A stretch of 63,082 bases of DNA from an uncultured Azohydromonas sp. (GCF_937926365.1 NZ_CALAOH010000212.1:1-63082); one strand, 5' to 3'; counted from the stretch's first letter, positions 19,750 to 30,715 are shown. A program made the numbers and translations. Notes: a model not told the origin generated them from the letters alone.

Positions 19750-20507
19750 ATTTCGACGGCGCGGGAACACTGTTCAAGAAGGAAGTGCTGCGCTTCTACA
19801 AGGTCAGCTTCCAGACCGTGGCGGCGCCGGTGCTCACGGCGGTGCTCTATCTGCTGATCTTCGGCCACGTGCTGGAGGAGCACGTGCAGGTCTATCCGGG
19901 CGTGGCCTACACGAGCTTCCTGATCCCGGGGCTGGTGATGATGAGCGTGCTGCAGAACGCCTTCGCCAACAGCTCCAGCTCGCTGATCCAGAGCAAGATC
20001 ACCGGCAATCTGGTGTTCCTGCTGGTGACGCCGCTGTCGCACTGGGCCTGGTTCGCCGCCTACGTGGGCGCGGCCATGCTGCGCGGGCTGGCCGTGGGGC
20101 TGGGGGTGTTCCTGGTCACGGCCGCCTTCGCGCCACCGCGGCTGGAGGCGCCGCTGTGGATCGTGGTGTTCGCCGTGCTGGGCGCCGGCATGCTCGGGGC
20201 GCTGGGGCTGATCGCCGGGCTGTGGGCCGAGAAGTTCGACCAGATGGCCGCGTTCCAGAACTTCATCATCATGCCGATGACGTTCCTCTCCGGCGTCTTC
20301 TACTCGGTGCACTCGCTGCCGGGTTTCTGGCAGGGCGTGAGCCACCTGAACCCCTTCTTCTACATGATCGACGGCTTCCGCCACGGCTTCTTCGGCGTGG
20401 GTGACGTCTCGCCCTGGACCAGCCTGGCGGTGGTGGGCACGAGCTTTCTCGTCGTCGCCGGCATCGCGCTGCAACTGCTGCGCAGCGGGTACAAGCTGCG
20501 GCATTGA
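19746..20507 (+). CDS. ABC-2 transporter permease (YadH-like)
   Basis: 253-residue membrane protein. Seen: about six hydrophobic segments (VLTAVLYLLIFGHVL, FLIPGLVMMSVLQNAFAN, IVVFAVLGAGMLGALGLIAG, VGTSFLVVAGIALQLL) and the ABC-2 permease loop FIIMPMTFLSGVFYSVHSLP. It starts inside the stop of the partner ATPase, so the two are translationally coupled. Followed by a perfect 14-bp palindrome at 20529-20560. Confidence 0.92.
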   Translation: MNFDGAGTLFKKEVLRFYKVSFQTVAAPVLTAVLYLLIFGHVLEEHVQVYPGVAYTSFLIPGLVMMSVLQNAFANSSSSLIQSKITGNLVFLLVTPLSHWAWFAAYVGAAMLRGLAVGLGVFLVTAAFAPPRLEAPLWIVVFAVLGAGMLGALGLIAGLWAEKFDQMAAFQNFIIMPMTFLSGVFYSVHSLPGFWQGVSHLNPFFYMIDGFRHGFFGVGDVSPWTSLAVVGTSFLVVAGIALQLLRSGYKLRH

Positions 20508-20528
20508 GCTGGCTCGGCGCCTGACCAC

Positions 20529-20560
20529 TCCGTCATGCCCGCGCAGGCGGGCATGACGGA
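20529..20560. repeat. REP-like dispersed palindrome, copy A
   Basis: Perfect 14-bp inverted repeat TCCGTCATGCCCGC / GCGGGCATGACGGA with a GCAG loop, in the gap between the ABC-2 permease and ibaG. Related sequences occur at 48294-48317 and 61888-61971. It may also serve as a transcript-ending hairpin, though no T tract follows. Confidence 0.8.
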
Positions 20561-20670
20561 ACCATTTGGGCGGTTTCCGGGCCCTGCCGGTGGCGCTTTT
20601 GCAAGGACTTGGTTACGGGTTCGGGCCGCGCGGAAGGCCCAGCGAGCCGGGGGTACACGGCGCGCACCGG

Positions 20671-20676
20671 TAGAAT
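20671..20676 (+). promoter_or_regulatory. -10 element TAGAAT, likely leaderless start of ibaG
   Basis: TAGAAT ends nine bases before the ATG at 20686, the same distance as at 18817, and there is no Shine-Dalgarno sequence. It supports transcription of ibaG-murA-his separate from the upstream ABC genes. Confidence 0.5.
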
Positions 20677-20685
20677 CGCCCCACC

Positions 20686-20952
20686 ATGGCCGATCCGACC
20701 CCTTCAGAAGTCCGCGACTACATCGCCGCCGGCCTCGACTGCACGCACCTGGAGGTGGAGGGCGATGGTCGCCATTTCTTCGCCACCATCGTGTCCACCG
20801 AGTTCGAAGGCAAGCTGCGCGTGGCACGCCATCAGCGCGTCTATGCCACCCTGGGTGATCGCATGCGCGAACAGATCCACGCGTTGTCGATGAAGACCCT
20901 CACGCCCGCCGAGTGGGCGGCGCAGCAGCCTTCGGCCGACCACCACCACTGA
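20686..20952 (+). CDS. ibaG: BolA/IbaG family protein
   Basis: 88-residue BolA-family protein. Members bind monothiol glutaredoxins and Fe-S clusters; IbaG is encoded beside murA in E. coli. Seen: the BolA core CTHLEVEGDGRHFFATIVSTEF, LRVARHQRVYATLG and IHALSMKTLTPAEW, including the conserved histidine. The tail ends in three histidines. It sits directly upstream of murA, matching E. coli mlaB-ibaG-murA except for the genes placed between mlaB and ibaG here. Confidence 0.92.
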   Translation: MADPTPSEVRDYIAAGLDCTHLEVEGDGRHFFATIVSTEFEGKLRVARHQRVYATLGDRMREQIHALSMKTLTPAEWAAQQPSADHHH

Positions 20953-21032
20953 CGCCTTACGCGGCCTGGTCGCCGCGGTGGGTGTGCGCGGCGAGCGCAG
21001 GCCCCTTCGCCGCCGAAGCCGCCCAATTCAGC

Positions 21033-22313
<1,281 letters not shown>

Positions 22314-22321
22314 GCCGTCCC

Positions 22322-22999
22322 ATGAACGAAACCATCACCCTGGCACTGTCCAAAGGCCGCATCTTCGAAGAAACCCTGCCGCTGCTGCGTGCCGCGGGCA
22401 TCGAGGTGGGCGAGGACCCGGAGAAGTCGCGCAAGCTGATCCTGCCCACCAACCGCCCGGACGTGCGCGTGGTACTGGTGCGCGCGACCGACGTGCCGAC
22501 CTACGTGCAGTACGGCGGCGCGGACCTGGGCGTCGCGGGCCTGGACGTGCTGCTGGAGCATGCCGGCGGCGATGCCGCCACCGGGCTGTACCAGCCGCTG
22601 GACCTGCGCATCGCCTGCTGCCGTATGAGCGTGGCGGTGCGTGCGGACTTCGACTACGCGGCGGCCGTGCGGCAGGGCTCGCGCATCCGCGTGGCCACCA
22701 AGTACACCCACATCGCGCGCCAGCACTTCGCCGACAAGGGCGTGCACGTGGACCTGATTAAGCTCTACGGCTCCATGGAGCTGGCGCCGCTCACGGGCCT
22801 GGCCGACGCCATCGTGGACCTGGTTTCCACCGGCTCCACGCTGCGCGCCAACAACCTGGTGGAGGTCGAGCAGATCATGCCGATCTCCTCGCGCCTGGTC
22901 GTGAACCAGGCCGCATTGAAGCTCAAGCGCGCCGCGCTGCGTCCGCTCATCGATGCCTTCGCCGGCGCCATTCCCGACACTTCCGCCTGCTCCACCTGA
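22322..22999 (+). CDS. hisG: ATP phosphoribosyltransferase, short form
   Basis: 225-residue catalytic subunit of the first enzyme of histidine synthesis (ATP + PRPP to phosphoribosyl-ATP). Seen: ALSKGRIFEETLPLL, YGGADLGVAGLDVL, ATKYTHIARQHF and the PRPP loop DAIVDLVSTGSTLRAN. The short length means it lacks the C-terminal regulatory domain, so a separate HisZ is needed; none is in this window. It follows murA by nine bases and leads hisGDCBHAF. Confidence 0.96.
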   Translation: MNETITLALSKGRIFEETLPLLRAAGIEVGEDPEKSRKLILPTNRPDVRVVLVRATDVPTYVQYGGADLGVAGLDVLLEHAGGDAATGLYQPLDLRIACCRMSVAVRADFDYAAAVRQGSRIRVATKYTHIARQHFADKGVHVDLIKLYGSMELAPLTGLADAIVDLVSTGSTLRANNLVEVEQIMPISSRLVVNQAALKLKRAALRPLIDAFAGAIPDTSACST

Positions 23000-23051
23000 C
23001 CCTTCCTACTTTCTTCCCACGGCCCTTGGCCCCATCACTCCCGTACCTTCC

Positions 23052-24374
23052 ATGAGCCTCCAGCTGCGCCACCTCAGCACCGCCGACGCGGATTTCGAAT
23101 CAGCCTTCCAGCGCGTGCTGCACTGGTCGGCCGAGACCGATGCCGCGATCGAGCATCGCGTGGCGGAGATCATCGAGGCCGTGCGTGAGCGCGGCGACGC
23201 GGCGGTGCTGGAGTTCACGGCCCGCTTCGACGGCGTGCAGGCCGAGAGCGTGTCGGCGCTGGAGCTGGGGCGCGAGGAGCTGAAAGCGGCCTTCGATGCC
23301 ATTACCCTGGCACAGCGCGAAGCCCTGGAATTCGCCGCCAAGCGTGTTCGCGCCTATCACGAGCGCCAGCTCGAAGCCAGCGGCAAGAGCTGGAGCTACC
23401 GCGACGAGGACGGCACGCTGCTGGGCCAGAAGGTCACGCCGCTGGACCGCGTGGGCATCTACGTGCCCGGCGGCAAGGCCGCGTACCCCTCCAGCGTGCT
23501 GATGAACGCCATTCCGGCGCACGTCGCGGGCGTGCCCGAGATCGTCATGGTCGTGCCCACGCCCCGGGGCGAGAAGAACCCGCTGGTGCTGGCCGCGGCC
23601 TACGTCGCGGGCGTGCACCGTGCCTTCACCGTCGGTGGGGCGCAGGCGGTGGCGGCGCTGGCCTATGGCACGGCCACCATCCCGCGCGTGGACAAGGTCA
23701 CCGGCCCGGGCAATGCCTACGTCGCCAGCGCCAAGCGCCGCGTCTTCGGGCAGGTGGGCATCGACATGATCGCGGGGCCCAGCGAGATCCTGGTGCTGGC
23801 CGACGGCAGCACGCCGGCGGACTGGGTCGCGATGGACCTGTTCAGCCAGGCCGAGCATGACGAGCTGGCGCAGAGCATCCTGCTGTGCCCCGATGCCGGC
23901 TACATCGCGCGGGTGCGCGAGGCCATCGAGCGCCTGCTGCCGGGCATGCCGCGGGCGGAGGTGATCCGCGCCTCGCTGGAAGGGCGCGGCGCGCTGATCC
24001 ACACGCGCTCCATGGAGGAGGCCTGCGAGATCAGCAACCGCATCGCGCCGGAGCACTTGGAGGTCAGCTCCAGCGAGCCGCACCGCTGGGAGCCGCTGCT
24101 GCGCCACGCGGGCGCGATCTTCCTGGGCGCCTACACGAGCGAGAGCCTGGGCGACTACTGTGCCGGTCCCAACCACGTGCTGCCCACCTCCGGCACGGCG
24201 CGCTTCAGCTCGCCGCTGGGCACTTATGACTTTCAGAAGCGCAGCAGCCTGATCGAGGTGAGCGAGCAGGGCGCGCAGCAACTGGGCCGCGTCGCCGCCG
24301 AGCTGGCCTATGGCGAGGGCCTGCAGGCCCACGCGCAGGCGGCGGAATTCCGACTGAAAAAGGACGCGCGATGA
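23052..24374 (+). CDS. hisD: Histidinol dehydrogenase
   Basis: 440-residue zinc enzyme oxidising histidinol to histidine in the last two steps of the pathway. Seen: VGIYVPGGKAAYPSSVLMNAIPA, the signature IDMIAGPSEILVLAD, LFSQAEHDE and the C-terminal zinc ligand region YTSESLGDYCAGPNHVLPTSGTA. The ATG at 23052 starts the conserved MSLQLRHLST region; an open upstream extension overlaps the end of hisG and is not needed. The stop overlaps hisC by four bases. Confidence 0.97.
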   Translation: MSLQLRHLSTADADFESAFQRVLHWSAETDAAIEHRVAEIIEAVRERGDAAVLEFTARFDGVQAESVSALELGREELKAAFDAITLAQREALEFAAKRVRAYHERQLEASGKSWSYRDEDGTLLGQKVTPLDRVGIYVPGGKAAYPSSVLMNAIPAHVAGVPEIVMVVPTPRGEKNPLVLAAAYVAGVHRAFTVGGAQAVAALAYGTATIPRVDKVTGPGNAYVASAKRRVFGQVGIDMIAGPSEILVLADGSTPADWVAMDLFSQAEHDELAQSILLCPDAGYIARVREAIERLLPGMPRAEVIRASLEGRGALIHTRSMEEACEISNRIAPEHLEVSSSEPHRWEPLLRHAGAIFLGAYTSESLGDYCAGPNHVLPTSGTARFSSPLGTYDFQKRSSLIEVSEQGAQQLGRVAAELAYGEGLQAHAQAAEFRLKKDAR

Positions 24375-25471
24375 CGGCGCCGATGACTTCCCTCCAGGAG
24401 CGCATGCAGCGCGTGATCCGCCAGGACGTGCAGTCCATGCACGCCTACGCCATCCAGGACAGCCGCGGGCTGGTCAAGCTCGACGCGATGGAAAACCCGT
24501 TCAGCCTGCCGGCAGAGCTGCAGGCGGCACTGGGCGAGCGGCTGGGCAAGGTGGCGATCAACCGCTACCCGACCAGCTGCGTCGGCGACGTGATCGCGGC
24601 GCTGTCGAAATACGTCAAGCTGCCCGAGGGCTGCGGGCTGATGCTGGGCAACGGCTCCGATGAGCTGATCTCGCTGCTGGCGCTGGCCTGCGACCGGCCG
24701 GGCGCCAAGATCCTGGCGCCGCTGCCGGGCTTCGTGATGTACGAGATGTCCGCGAAGCTGCAGGGCCTGCAGTTCGTGAGCGTGCCGCTGACGGCCGACT
24801 TCGAGCTGGACGAGGCCGCGATGCTGGCCGCCATCGAGGAGCACCGCCCGGCCATCACCTACATCGCCTACCCGAACAACCCGACCGCGAACCTCTTCGA
24901 CGAGGCCATCGTGCAGCGCATCGTCGATGCCGTGGGCACGCTGGGCTGCGGCTTCGTGGTGTTCGACGAGGCCTATCAGCCCTTCTCCTCGCGCTCGTGG
25001 ATGCAGCGCATGGCGCAGCATGAGCACGTGCTGGTGATGCGCACGCTCTCGAAGTTCGGCCTGGCCGGCGTGCGCCTGGGCTACATGGCCGGGGCGGCGG
25101 CGCTGATCCACGAGATCGACAAGGTGCGTCCGCCCTACAACATCAGCGCGCTCAACGCCGAGGCCACGCTGTTCGCGCTGGAGCATGCCGACGAGTTCGC
25201 GCGCCAGGCGGCGGTGCTGCGCGAGGAGCGCGCCAAGCTGCTGGATGAACTGCGCGATCTGCCCGGCGTCAAACCGTATCCGAGCGAAGCCAACATGATC
25301 CTGGTGCGCGTGCCCGATGCGAAGAAGGCCTTCGAAGGCATGACGTCGCGCGGCGTGCTGGTGAAGAACGTGTCGGCGCTGCACCCGCTGCTGGAGAGCT
25401 GCCTGCGGCTGACGGTGGGCACGCCGGAGGAGAACCGCCTGATGATCGACGCCCTGAAAGCGAGCCTGTAA
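24371..25471 (+). CDS. hisC: Histidinol-phosphate aminotransferase
   Basis: 366-residue PLP-dependent aminotransferase converting imidazole-acetol phosphate to histidinol phosphate. Seen: KLDAMENPFSLP near the N-terminus, LGNGSDELISLL, TYIAYPNNPTANLFD, FVVFDEAYQPFSSRSW and the PLP lysine in VMRTLSKFGLAGVRLGY. ATGA overlap with hisD and a one-base overlap with hisB show tight coupling. Confidence 0.97.
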   Translation: MTAPMTSLQERMQRVIRQDVQSMHAYAIQDSRGLVKLDAMENPFSLPAELQAALGERLGKVAINRYPTSCVGDVIAALSKYVKLPEGCGLMLGNGSDELISLLALACDRPGAKILAPLPGFVMYEMSAKLQGLQFVSVPLTADFELDEAAMLAAIEEHRPAITYIAYPNNPTANLFDEAIVQRIVDAVGTLGCGFVVFDEAYQPFSSRSWMQRMAQHEHVLVMRTLSKFGLAGVRLGYMAGAAALIHEIDKVRPPYNISALNAEATLFALEHADEFARQAAVLREERAKLLDELRDLPGVKPYPSEANMILVRVPDAKKAFEGMTSRGVLVKNVSALHPLLESCLRLTVGTPEENRLMIDALKASL

Positions 25472-26073
25472 TGCAGTCCCGGGAACCCCGTATCGCCGAA
25501 GTGCGGCGCGATACCAAGGAAACGCAAGTCCGCGTGCGCATCAACCTCGACGGGTCCGGGCAGGCCAAGCTGGCCACCGGCATCGGCTTCTTCGACCACA
25601 TGCTCGACCAGATCGCCCGCCACGGGCTGGTCGATCTGGAGGTGGAGTGCGCGGGCGACCTGCACATCGACGGCCACCACACGGTGGAGGACGTGGGCAT
25701 CACGCTGGGCATGGCCGTGGCCAAGGCCGTGGGCGACAAGAAGGGGCTGGTGCGCTACGGCCACAGCTACGTGCCGCTGGACGAGGCGCTGTCGCGCGTG
25801 GTGGTGGACTTCTCGGGCCGCCCGGGCCTGCACATGGACGTCAACTTCACGCGCGCCACGATCGGCGCGCTGGACACGCAGCTCGTGTTCGAGTTCTTCC
25901 AGGGCTTCGTGAACTATGCCCTGGTGAGCCTGCACATCGACAACCTCAAGGGCGTCAACGCACACCACCAGTGCGAAACGATCTTCAAGGCTTTCGGGCG
26001 TGCGCTGCGCATGGCGTGGACGGTCGATGAACGCGCGGCCGACGTGATTCCTTCCACCAAGGGGTGTCTCTGA
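25471..26073 (+). CDS. hisB: Imidazoleglycerol-phosphate dehydratase
   Basis: 200-residue monofunctional dehydratase. Seen: GIGFFDHMLDQIARHG and DGHHTVEDVGITLG, which carry the Mn-binding histidines, then VDFSGRPGLHMD and the C-terminal repeat NAHHQCETIFKAFGRALR. It lacks the phosphatase domain fused in E. coli HisB, as is normal for betaproteobacteria. It overlaps hisC by one base and is one base from hisH. Confidence 0.97.
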   Translation: MQSREPRIAEVRRDTKETQVRVRINLDGSGQAKLATGIGFFDHMLDQIARHGLVDLEVECAGDLHIDGHHTVEDVGITLGMAVAKAVGDKKGLVRYGHSYVPLDEALSRVVVDFSGRPGLHMDVNFTRATIGALDTQLVFEFFQGFVNYALVSLHIDNLKGVNAHHQCETIFKAFGRALRMAWTVDERAADVIPSTKGCL

Positions 26074-26074
26074 G

Positions 26075-26782
26075 ATGAGCAACCGCACCGTCGCGGTCGT
26101 TGATTACGGCATGGGCAACCTGCGCTCGGTGTCGCAGGCCGTGCTGCACGTGGCCCAGGGCTCGGGCCTGGAGGTCGTCATCACCTCGCGCCCCGAGGAG
26201 GTGCGCGCGGCCGAGCGCATCGTGCTGCCGGGGCAGGGCGCCATGCGCGACTGCATGCGCGAGTTGGACCAGCACCGGCCGGCCGAAGAGCCGTCCCATA
26301 TGCGCGACTGCATACGTGAGCTGGGCCACTCTGGTCTGCGCGAAGCCGTGCTCGAAGCGGCCGCCAACAAGCCGCTCATGGGTGTGTGCGTTGGCATGCA
26401 AATGTTGCTGGACCACAGCGAGGAGCAGGACACGCCGGGCCTGGGGCTAATCCCGGGTCGCGTGCGCCGCTTCCAACTCGAAGGGCGGCTGCAGCCCGAC
26501 GGCAGCCGCTACAAGGTGCCGCACATGGGCTGGAACCAGGTGCGGCAAACGCAATCACACCCCATCTGGCAGGGCGTGCCGGACGAGTCCTTTTTCTATT
26601 TCGTGCACAGCTATTTCGCGGTACCCGAAAACTTGGCGCACAGCGCCGGGGAAAGTGACTACGGCGGCAGCTTTACCTGTGTCGTGGCGAGGGATAACAT
26701 TTTCGCCTCCCAGTTCCACCCGGAAAAAAGCGCGGCGCACGGCCTGGCGCTTTACCGCAACTTCCTGCACTGGAAGCCCTGA
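26075..26782 (+). CDS. hisH: Imidazole glycerol phosphate synthase, glutaminase subunit
   Basis: 235-residue class-I glutamine amidotransferase that supplies ammonia to HisF. Seen: VVDYGMGNLRSV, oxyanion segment LPGQGAMRDC, nucleophile C105 in MGVCVGMQML, and the catalytic His/Glu in ASQFHPEKSAAHG. Unusual: MRDCMREL (residues 57-64) is repeated as MRDCIREL (76-83). The 19-residue period adds about 19 residues relative to family members I know. The frame is intact, so it is probably functional. GC content in its 3' half is lower than in the neighbouring his genes. Confidence 0.95.
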   Translation: MSNRTVAVVDYGMGNLRSVSQAVLHVAQGSGLEVVITSRPEEVRAAERIVLPGQGAMRDCMRELDQHRPAEEPSHMRDCIRELGHSGLREAVLEAAANKPLMGVCVGMQMLLDHSEEQDTPGLGLIPGRVRRFQLEGRLQPDGSRYKVPHMGWNQVRQTQSHPIWQGVPDESFFYFVHSYFAVPENLAHSAGESDYGGSFTCVVARDNIFASQFHPEKSAAHGLALYRNFLHWKP

Positions 26783-26844
26783 AGTCCCGCAGTACCGAGC
26801 CATCGGTTTTCTTTCCCTCAACCCCTTAATTGCTCCGCCGAGCC

Positions 26845-27597
26845 ATGCTTCTCATTCCGGCCATCGACCTCAAGGACGGCAAATGCGTGCGTCTGCAACA
26901 AGGCGACATGAACGCATCCACCACTTTCGGCGAGGACCCGGCCGCCATGGCGCGGCGCTGGCTTGATGCCGGCGCGCGCCGGCTGCACCTGGTGGACCTC
27001 AACGGCGCCTTCGCCGGCAAGCCGATCAACGAATCTGCGATCAAGTCGATCCTTGCCGAGGTGGGCGACGAGATTCCGGTGCAGCTTGGCGGCGGCATCC
27101 GGGATCTCGACACCATCGAGCGCTACCTGGACGACGGGTTGAGCTACGTCATCATCGGCACCGCCGCGGTGAAGAGCCCGGGCTTCCTGAAGGACGCCTG
27201 CAGCGCCTTCGGCGGCCACATCCTGGTGGGCCTGGACGCCAAGGACGGCAAGGTCGCCACCGACGGCTGGAGCAAGCTCACCGGCCACGAGGTCGTGGAC
27301 CTGGCGCGCAAGTTCGAGGACTACGGCGTCGAGGGCGTGATCTACACCGACATCGGCCGCGACGGCATGCTTACCGGCATCAACATCGACGCCACGGTGA
27401 AGCTGGCGCAAGCGCTCACCATCCCCGTCATCGCCTCTGGCGGCCTGTCCAACATGGCCGACATCGAGAAGCTGTGCGAGGTATACGGTGAGGGCGTGGA
27501 AGGCGTGATCTGTGGCCGTTCCATCTACACCGGCTCTCTGGACTTCGCCGCCGCGCAGGCTCGTGCCGACGAACTGCTCGAAGGTGTCGCCCGCTAA
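26845..27597 (+). CDS. hisA: ProFAR isomerase
   Basis: 250-residue TIM-barrel isomerase (phosphoribosyl-formimino AICAR-phosphate ribotide isomerase). Seen: LLIPAIDLKDGKCVRLQQGD with the catalytic Asp, LGGGIRDLDTIERYL, YTDIGRDGMLTG with the second catalytic Asp, and IPVIASGGLSNMADI. The ATG at 26845 is chosen; a TTG at 26830 would add five residues. It ends one codon boundary before hisF. Confidence 0.97.
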   Translation: MLLIPAIDLKDGKCVRLQQGDMNASTTFGEDPAAMARRWLDAGARRLHLVDLNGAFAGKPINESAIKSILAEVGDEIPVQLGGGIRDLDTIERYLDDGLSYVIIGTAAVKSPGFLKDACSAFGGHILVGLDAKDGKVATDGWSKLTGHEVVDLARKFEDYGVEGVIYTDIGRDGMLTGINIDATVKLAQALTIPVIASGGLSNMADIEKLCEVYGEGVEGVICGRSIYTGSLDFAAAQARADELLEGVAR

Positions 27598-28373
<776 letters not shown>

Positions 28374-28377
<4 letters not shown>

Positions 28378-29069
28378 ATCGCGCCGTGCCGCCGCGCGAG
28401 GCGCGCAGCCCGCGTGGCGGCGCCTCAACATCGCAACCGCCTGCCTCTGGTGCCGGTGCCAAAAGCGCCCGTCCGGCCGCGCCCACCGCGCCGCGCGAGG
28501 TGCGGCTCATCGGCGGGCTGTGGAAGCGCAGCAAGCTGCCGGTAGCGGACAAGCCCGGGCTGCGGCCCACGCCGGACCGGGTGCGCGAAACCCTCTTCAA
28601 CTGGCTGGGCCAGGATCTCACGGGCTGGCGCGTGCTCGATGCCTACGCGGGCAGCGGCGCGCTGGGCTTCGAGGCTGCATCGCGCGGCGCGGCGAAGGTC
28701 GTGCTGCTGGAGCGCGACGCGCAGCTGGTGGCCAGCCTGCGCGCCTCGCAGCAGCGCCTGAAGGCCTCGCAGCTCGAAGTGCAGCAGGCCGAAGCCATCG
28801 CCTGGATGCGCAGCGCCGCCCCGGCAAGCTTCGAGCTGGTGCTGCTGGATCCGCCCTTTGATGCCGATTTGTTCGACGCCTCGCTGGCCGCGGCGCGCCC
28901 GCTGCTGGCCGAGGGCGGATTTGTCTACCTGGAGGCGCCGTCGCTGCTGGCTGCGGCGCCTGCGGGACTGCGGCTGTACCGGCATGGGCGGGCCGGCGCC
29001 GTTTTCTTTCACCTGCTGCAGCGCGAGGACGCGCTCGGCACCGCTTCACCACCGGAGGTCCAGCCATGA
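28374..29069 (+). CDS. rsmD: 16S rRNA m2G966 methyltransferase
   Basis: 231-residue SAM-dependent methyltransferase modifying G966 of 16S rRNA. Seen: an Ala/Pro-rich N-terminal tail of about 45 residues, then REVRLIGGLWKRSKLPV, PTPDRVRETLFNWL, SAM motif VLDAYAGSGALGFEAASRGA and the catalytic motif LVLLDPPFD. The ATG lies inside the hisF stop and its own stop overlaps coaD (ATGA). The long N-terminal tail is poorly conserved, so the true start may be further in. Confidence 0.93.
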
Positions 29070-29563
29070 CCCGCTCCACGCGGCTCACCGCCGTCTACCC
29101 GGGCACCTTTGACCCGTTGACGCTGGGGCACGAGGATCTCATGCGTCGCGCCAGCCGGCTGTTCGACCGGCTGATCCTGGCCGTGGCCGCCGGCCACCAC
29201 AAGCGCACCATGTTCAGCGTCGAGGAGCGGCTCGACATCGCGCGCGAGGCGGCGCAGGCCTATCCCAACGTGGAAGTGATCGCCTTCCGCGGCTTGCTGC
29301 GCGACTTCGTGGTCGAGCATGGCGGCAAGGTGGTGGTGCGGGGCCTGCGCGCGGTCAGCGACTTCGAGTACGAATTCCAGATGGCGGGCATGAACCGCCA
29401 GCTCATGCCGGACGTCGAAACCCTGTTCCTCACGCCCAGCGACCAGTACCAGTTCGTCAGCGGCACCTTCGTGCGCGAGATTGCCACCCTGGGCGGTGAT
29501 GTCTCCAAGTTCGTGGCACCCTTCGTGCTCCGCCGCCTGCAAGAGCGCGTGGCCCGGCCCTGA
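29066..29563 (+). CDS. coaD: Phosphopantetheine adenylyltransferase
   Basis: 165-residue enzyme of the fourth step of coenzyme A synthesis (4'-phosphopantetheine + ATP to dephospho-CoA). Seen: the nucleotidyltransferase motif AVYPGTFDPLTLGHEDLM, VRGLRAVSDFEYEFQMAGMN and the C-terminal VSGTFVREIATLGGDVSKFV. Normal length. It overlaps rsmD by four bases; the rsmD-coaD pairing is widespread in bacteria. Confidence 0.97.
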   Translation: MTRSTRLTAVYPGTFDPLTLGHEDLMRRASRLFDRLILAVAAGHHKRTMFSVEERLDIAREAAQAYPNVEVIAFRGLLRDFVVEHGGKVVVRGLRAVSDFEYEFQMAGMNRQLMPDVETLFLTPSDQYQFVSGTFVREIATLGGDVSKFVAPFVLRRLQERVARP

Positions 29564-29607
29564 TCGCCGCCTGCCGCGCTACCAACCGTAGTTAAAGGAG
29601 AGCGTTG

Positions 29608-29871
29608 ATGGCGCTCATGATCACCGACGAGTGCATCAACTGTGATGTCTGCGAGCCTGAGTGTCCGAACCAGGCCATTTCGCTGGGGCTGGAGTTCTAC
29701 GAGATCGACCCGGATCGCTGCACCGAGTGCGTGGGCCACTTCGACGAGCCGCAATGCGTGCAGGTCTGCCCCGTGAGTTGCATTCCCGTGAACCCGCAGC
29801 GCGTGGAAGACAAGGAAACGCTCTGGGCCAAGTACCGGCGGCTGCAGGCTGCAGCAGTGCAGTCCAGCTGA
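29608..29871 (+). CDS. YfhL-type 2[4Fe-4S] ferredoxin
   Basis: 87-residue ferredoxin. Seen: first cluster set C9-x2-C12-x2-C15-x3-C19 and second set C38-x2-C41-x8-C50-x3-C54, with an extra C58, the pattern of YfhL-type ferredoxins. A strong AAAGGAG seven bases before the ATG at 29608 decides the start over an upstream TTG. It lies downstream of coaD and is closed by a terminator at 29896. Confidence 0.93.
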   Translation: MALMITDECINCDVCEPECPNQAISLGLEFYEIDPDRCTECVGHFDEPQCVQVCPVSCIPVNPQRVEDKETLWAKYRRLQAAAVQSS

Positions 29872-29895
29872 CTTCCTCGATACGCTTTCCGCTAC

Positions 29896-29924
29896 AGGCC
29901 GGCAACATGCCGGCCTTGTTGTTT
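29896..29924 (+). terminator. Intrinsic terminator after the ferredoxin gene
   Basis: Perfect 9-bp stem AGGCCGGCA / TGCCGGCCT with a three-base loop, followed by TGTTGTTT. It separates the rightward coaD-ferredoxin unit from the convergent pth gene. Confidence 0.75.
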
Positions 29925-29951
29925 CCGCAAGGGGATGATCCGGACCTCGGC

Positions 29952-30593
29952 TCAAGCGGTGCCGTTGCCGCTTCCTTCGGGCGGCTTGGGCTGCGCCTCG
30001 GGACGCGGCGGCTTGGGCCGGGGCGGGCGGGCATTGAGCTTCATGGCAGCGCGCTCCATGTCGCCTGCCAGCAGCAGATCCAGCACCTGCAGCGACTTGT
30101 CGATGCACTGGTGGATCGCCTCGCGGTCGGTGGGCGAGGGCTTCTTCAGCACGTAGTTCACGACCTCGGCCTTCACGCCGGGATGTCCTATGCCCAGGCG
30201 CAGCCGCCAGAAGTCAGCGCTGCCGAGCTGGGCCTGCATGTCCTTGAGGCCGTTGTGGCCGGCGTGGCTGCCTCCGCGCTTGAGTTTCATCTGTCCCGGC
30301 AGCACGTCCAGCTCATCGTGCGCCACCAGGATCTCGTCGGGGGCGATCTTGAAGAAGCGCGCCAGCGCCGCCACGGACTTGCCCGAGAGGTTCATGTAGG
30401 TCTGAGGCTCCAGCAGCCACAGCGGGCCCTCGGGGCGGTTCACGCGCGCCACCAAGCCCCAGTAGCTGCGCTCGGGCACCAGCGTCGTGCGCAACTGGCG
30501 CGCCACAGCGTCGATCCACCAGAAGCCGGCGTTGTGGCGCGTGTCCTCGTAGTCCGGGCCCGGGTTGCCGAGGCCCACCAGCAGTCGAATCAT
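29952..30593 (-). CDS. pth: Peptidyl-tRNA hydrolase
   Basis: 213-residue enzyme that recycles peptidyl-tRNA. Seen: VGLGNPGPDYEDTRHNAGFW with the catalytic histidine, PQTYMNLSGKSVAAL, HDELDVLPGQMKLKRGGSHAGHNGLKD and FWRLRLGIGHPG. The C-terminal 25 residues are Pro/Lys-rich and extend past the conserved core. It lies downstream of rplY on the same strand, with a terminator between. Confidence 0.97.
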   Translation of the reverse strand: MIRLLVGLGNPGPDYEDTRHNAGFWWIDAVARQLRTTLVPERSYWGLVARVNRPEGPLWLLEPQTYMNLSGKSVAALARFFKIAPDEILVAHDELDVLPGQMKLKRGGSHAGHNGLKDMQAQLGSADFWRLRLGIGHPGVKAEVVNYVLKKPSPTDREAIHQCIDKSLQVLDLLLAGDMERAAMKLNARPPRPKPPRPEAQPKPPEGSGNGTA

Positions 30594-30683
30594 GGGATGG
30601 GATTATCGCGAGGCGGTTGAGCAGGGTGCCGGTGGCGTGGTGTCGGGCCGCATCAGCACAGCTCGACCAGGCCGGTCAGCCCA

Positions 30684-30715
30684 TGAAAAAAAGCCCCGCG
30701 TGGCGGGGCTTTTTC
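30684..30715 (-). terminator. Intrinsic terminator after rplY
   Basis: Stem AAGCCCCGC / GCGGGGCTT with a GTG loop, flanked by A residues on the left and T residues on the right, so it has a U tract on either strand. In context it ends rplY, reading leftward. Confidence 0.88.
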
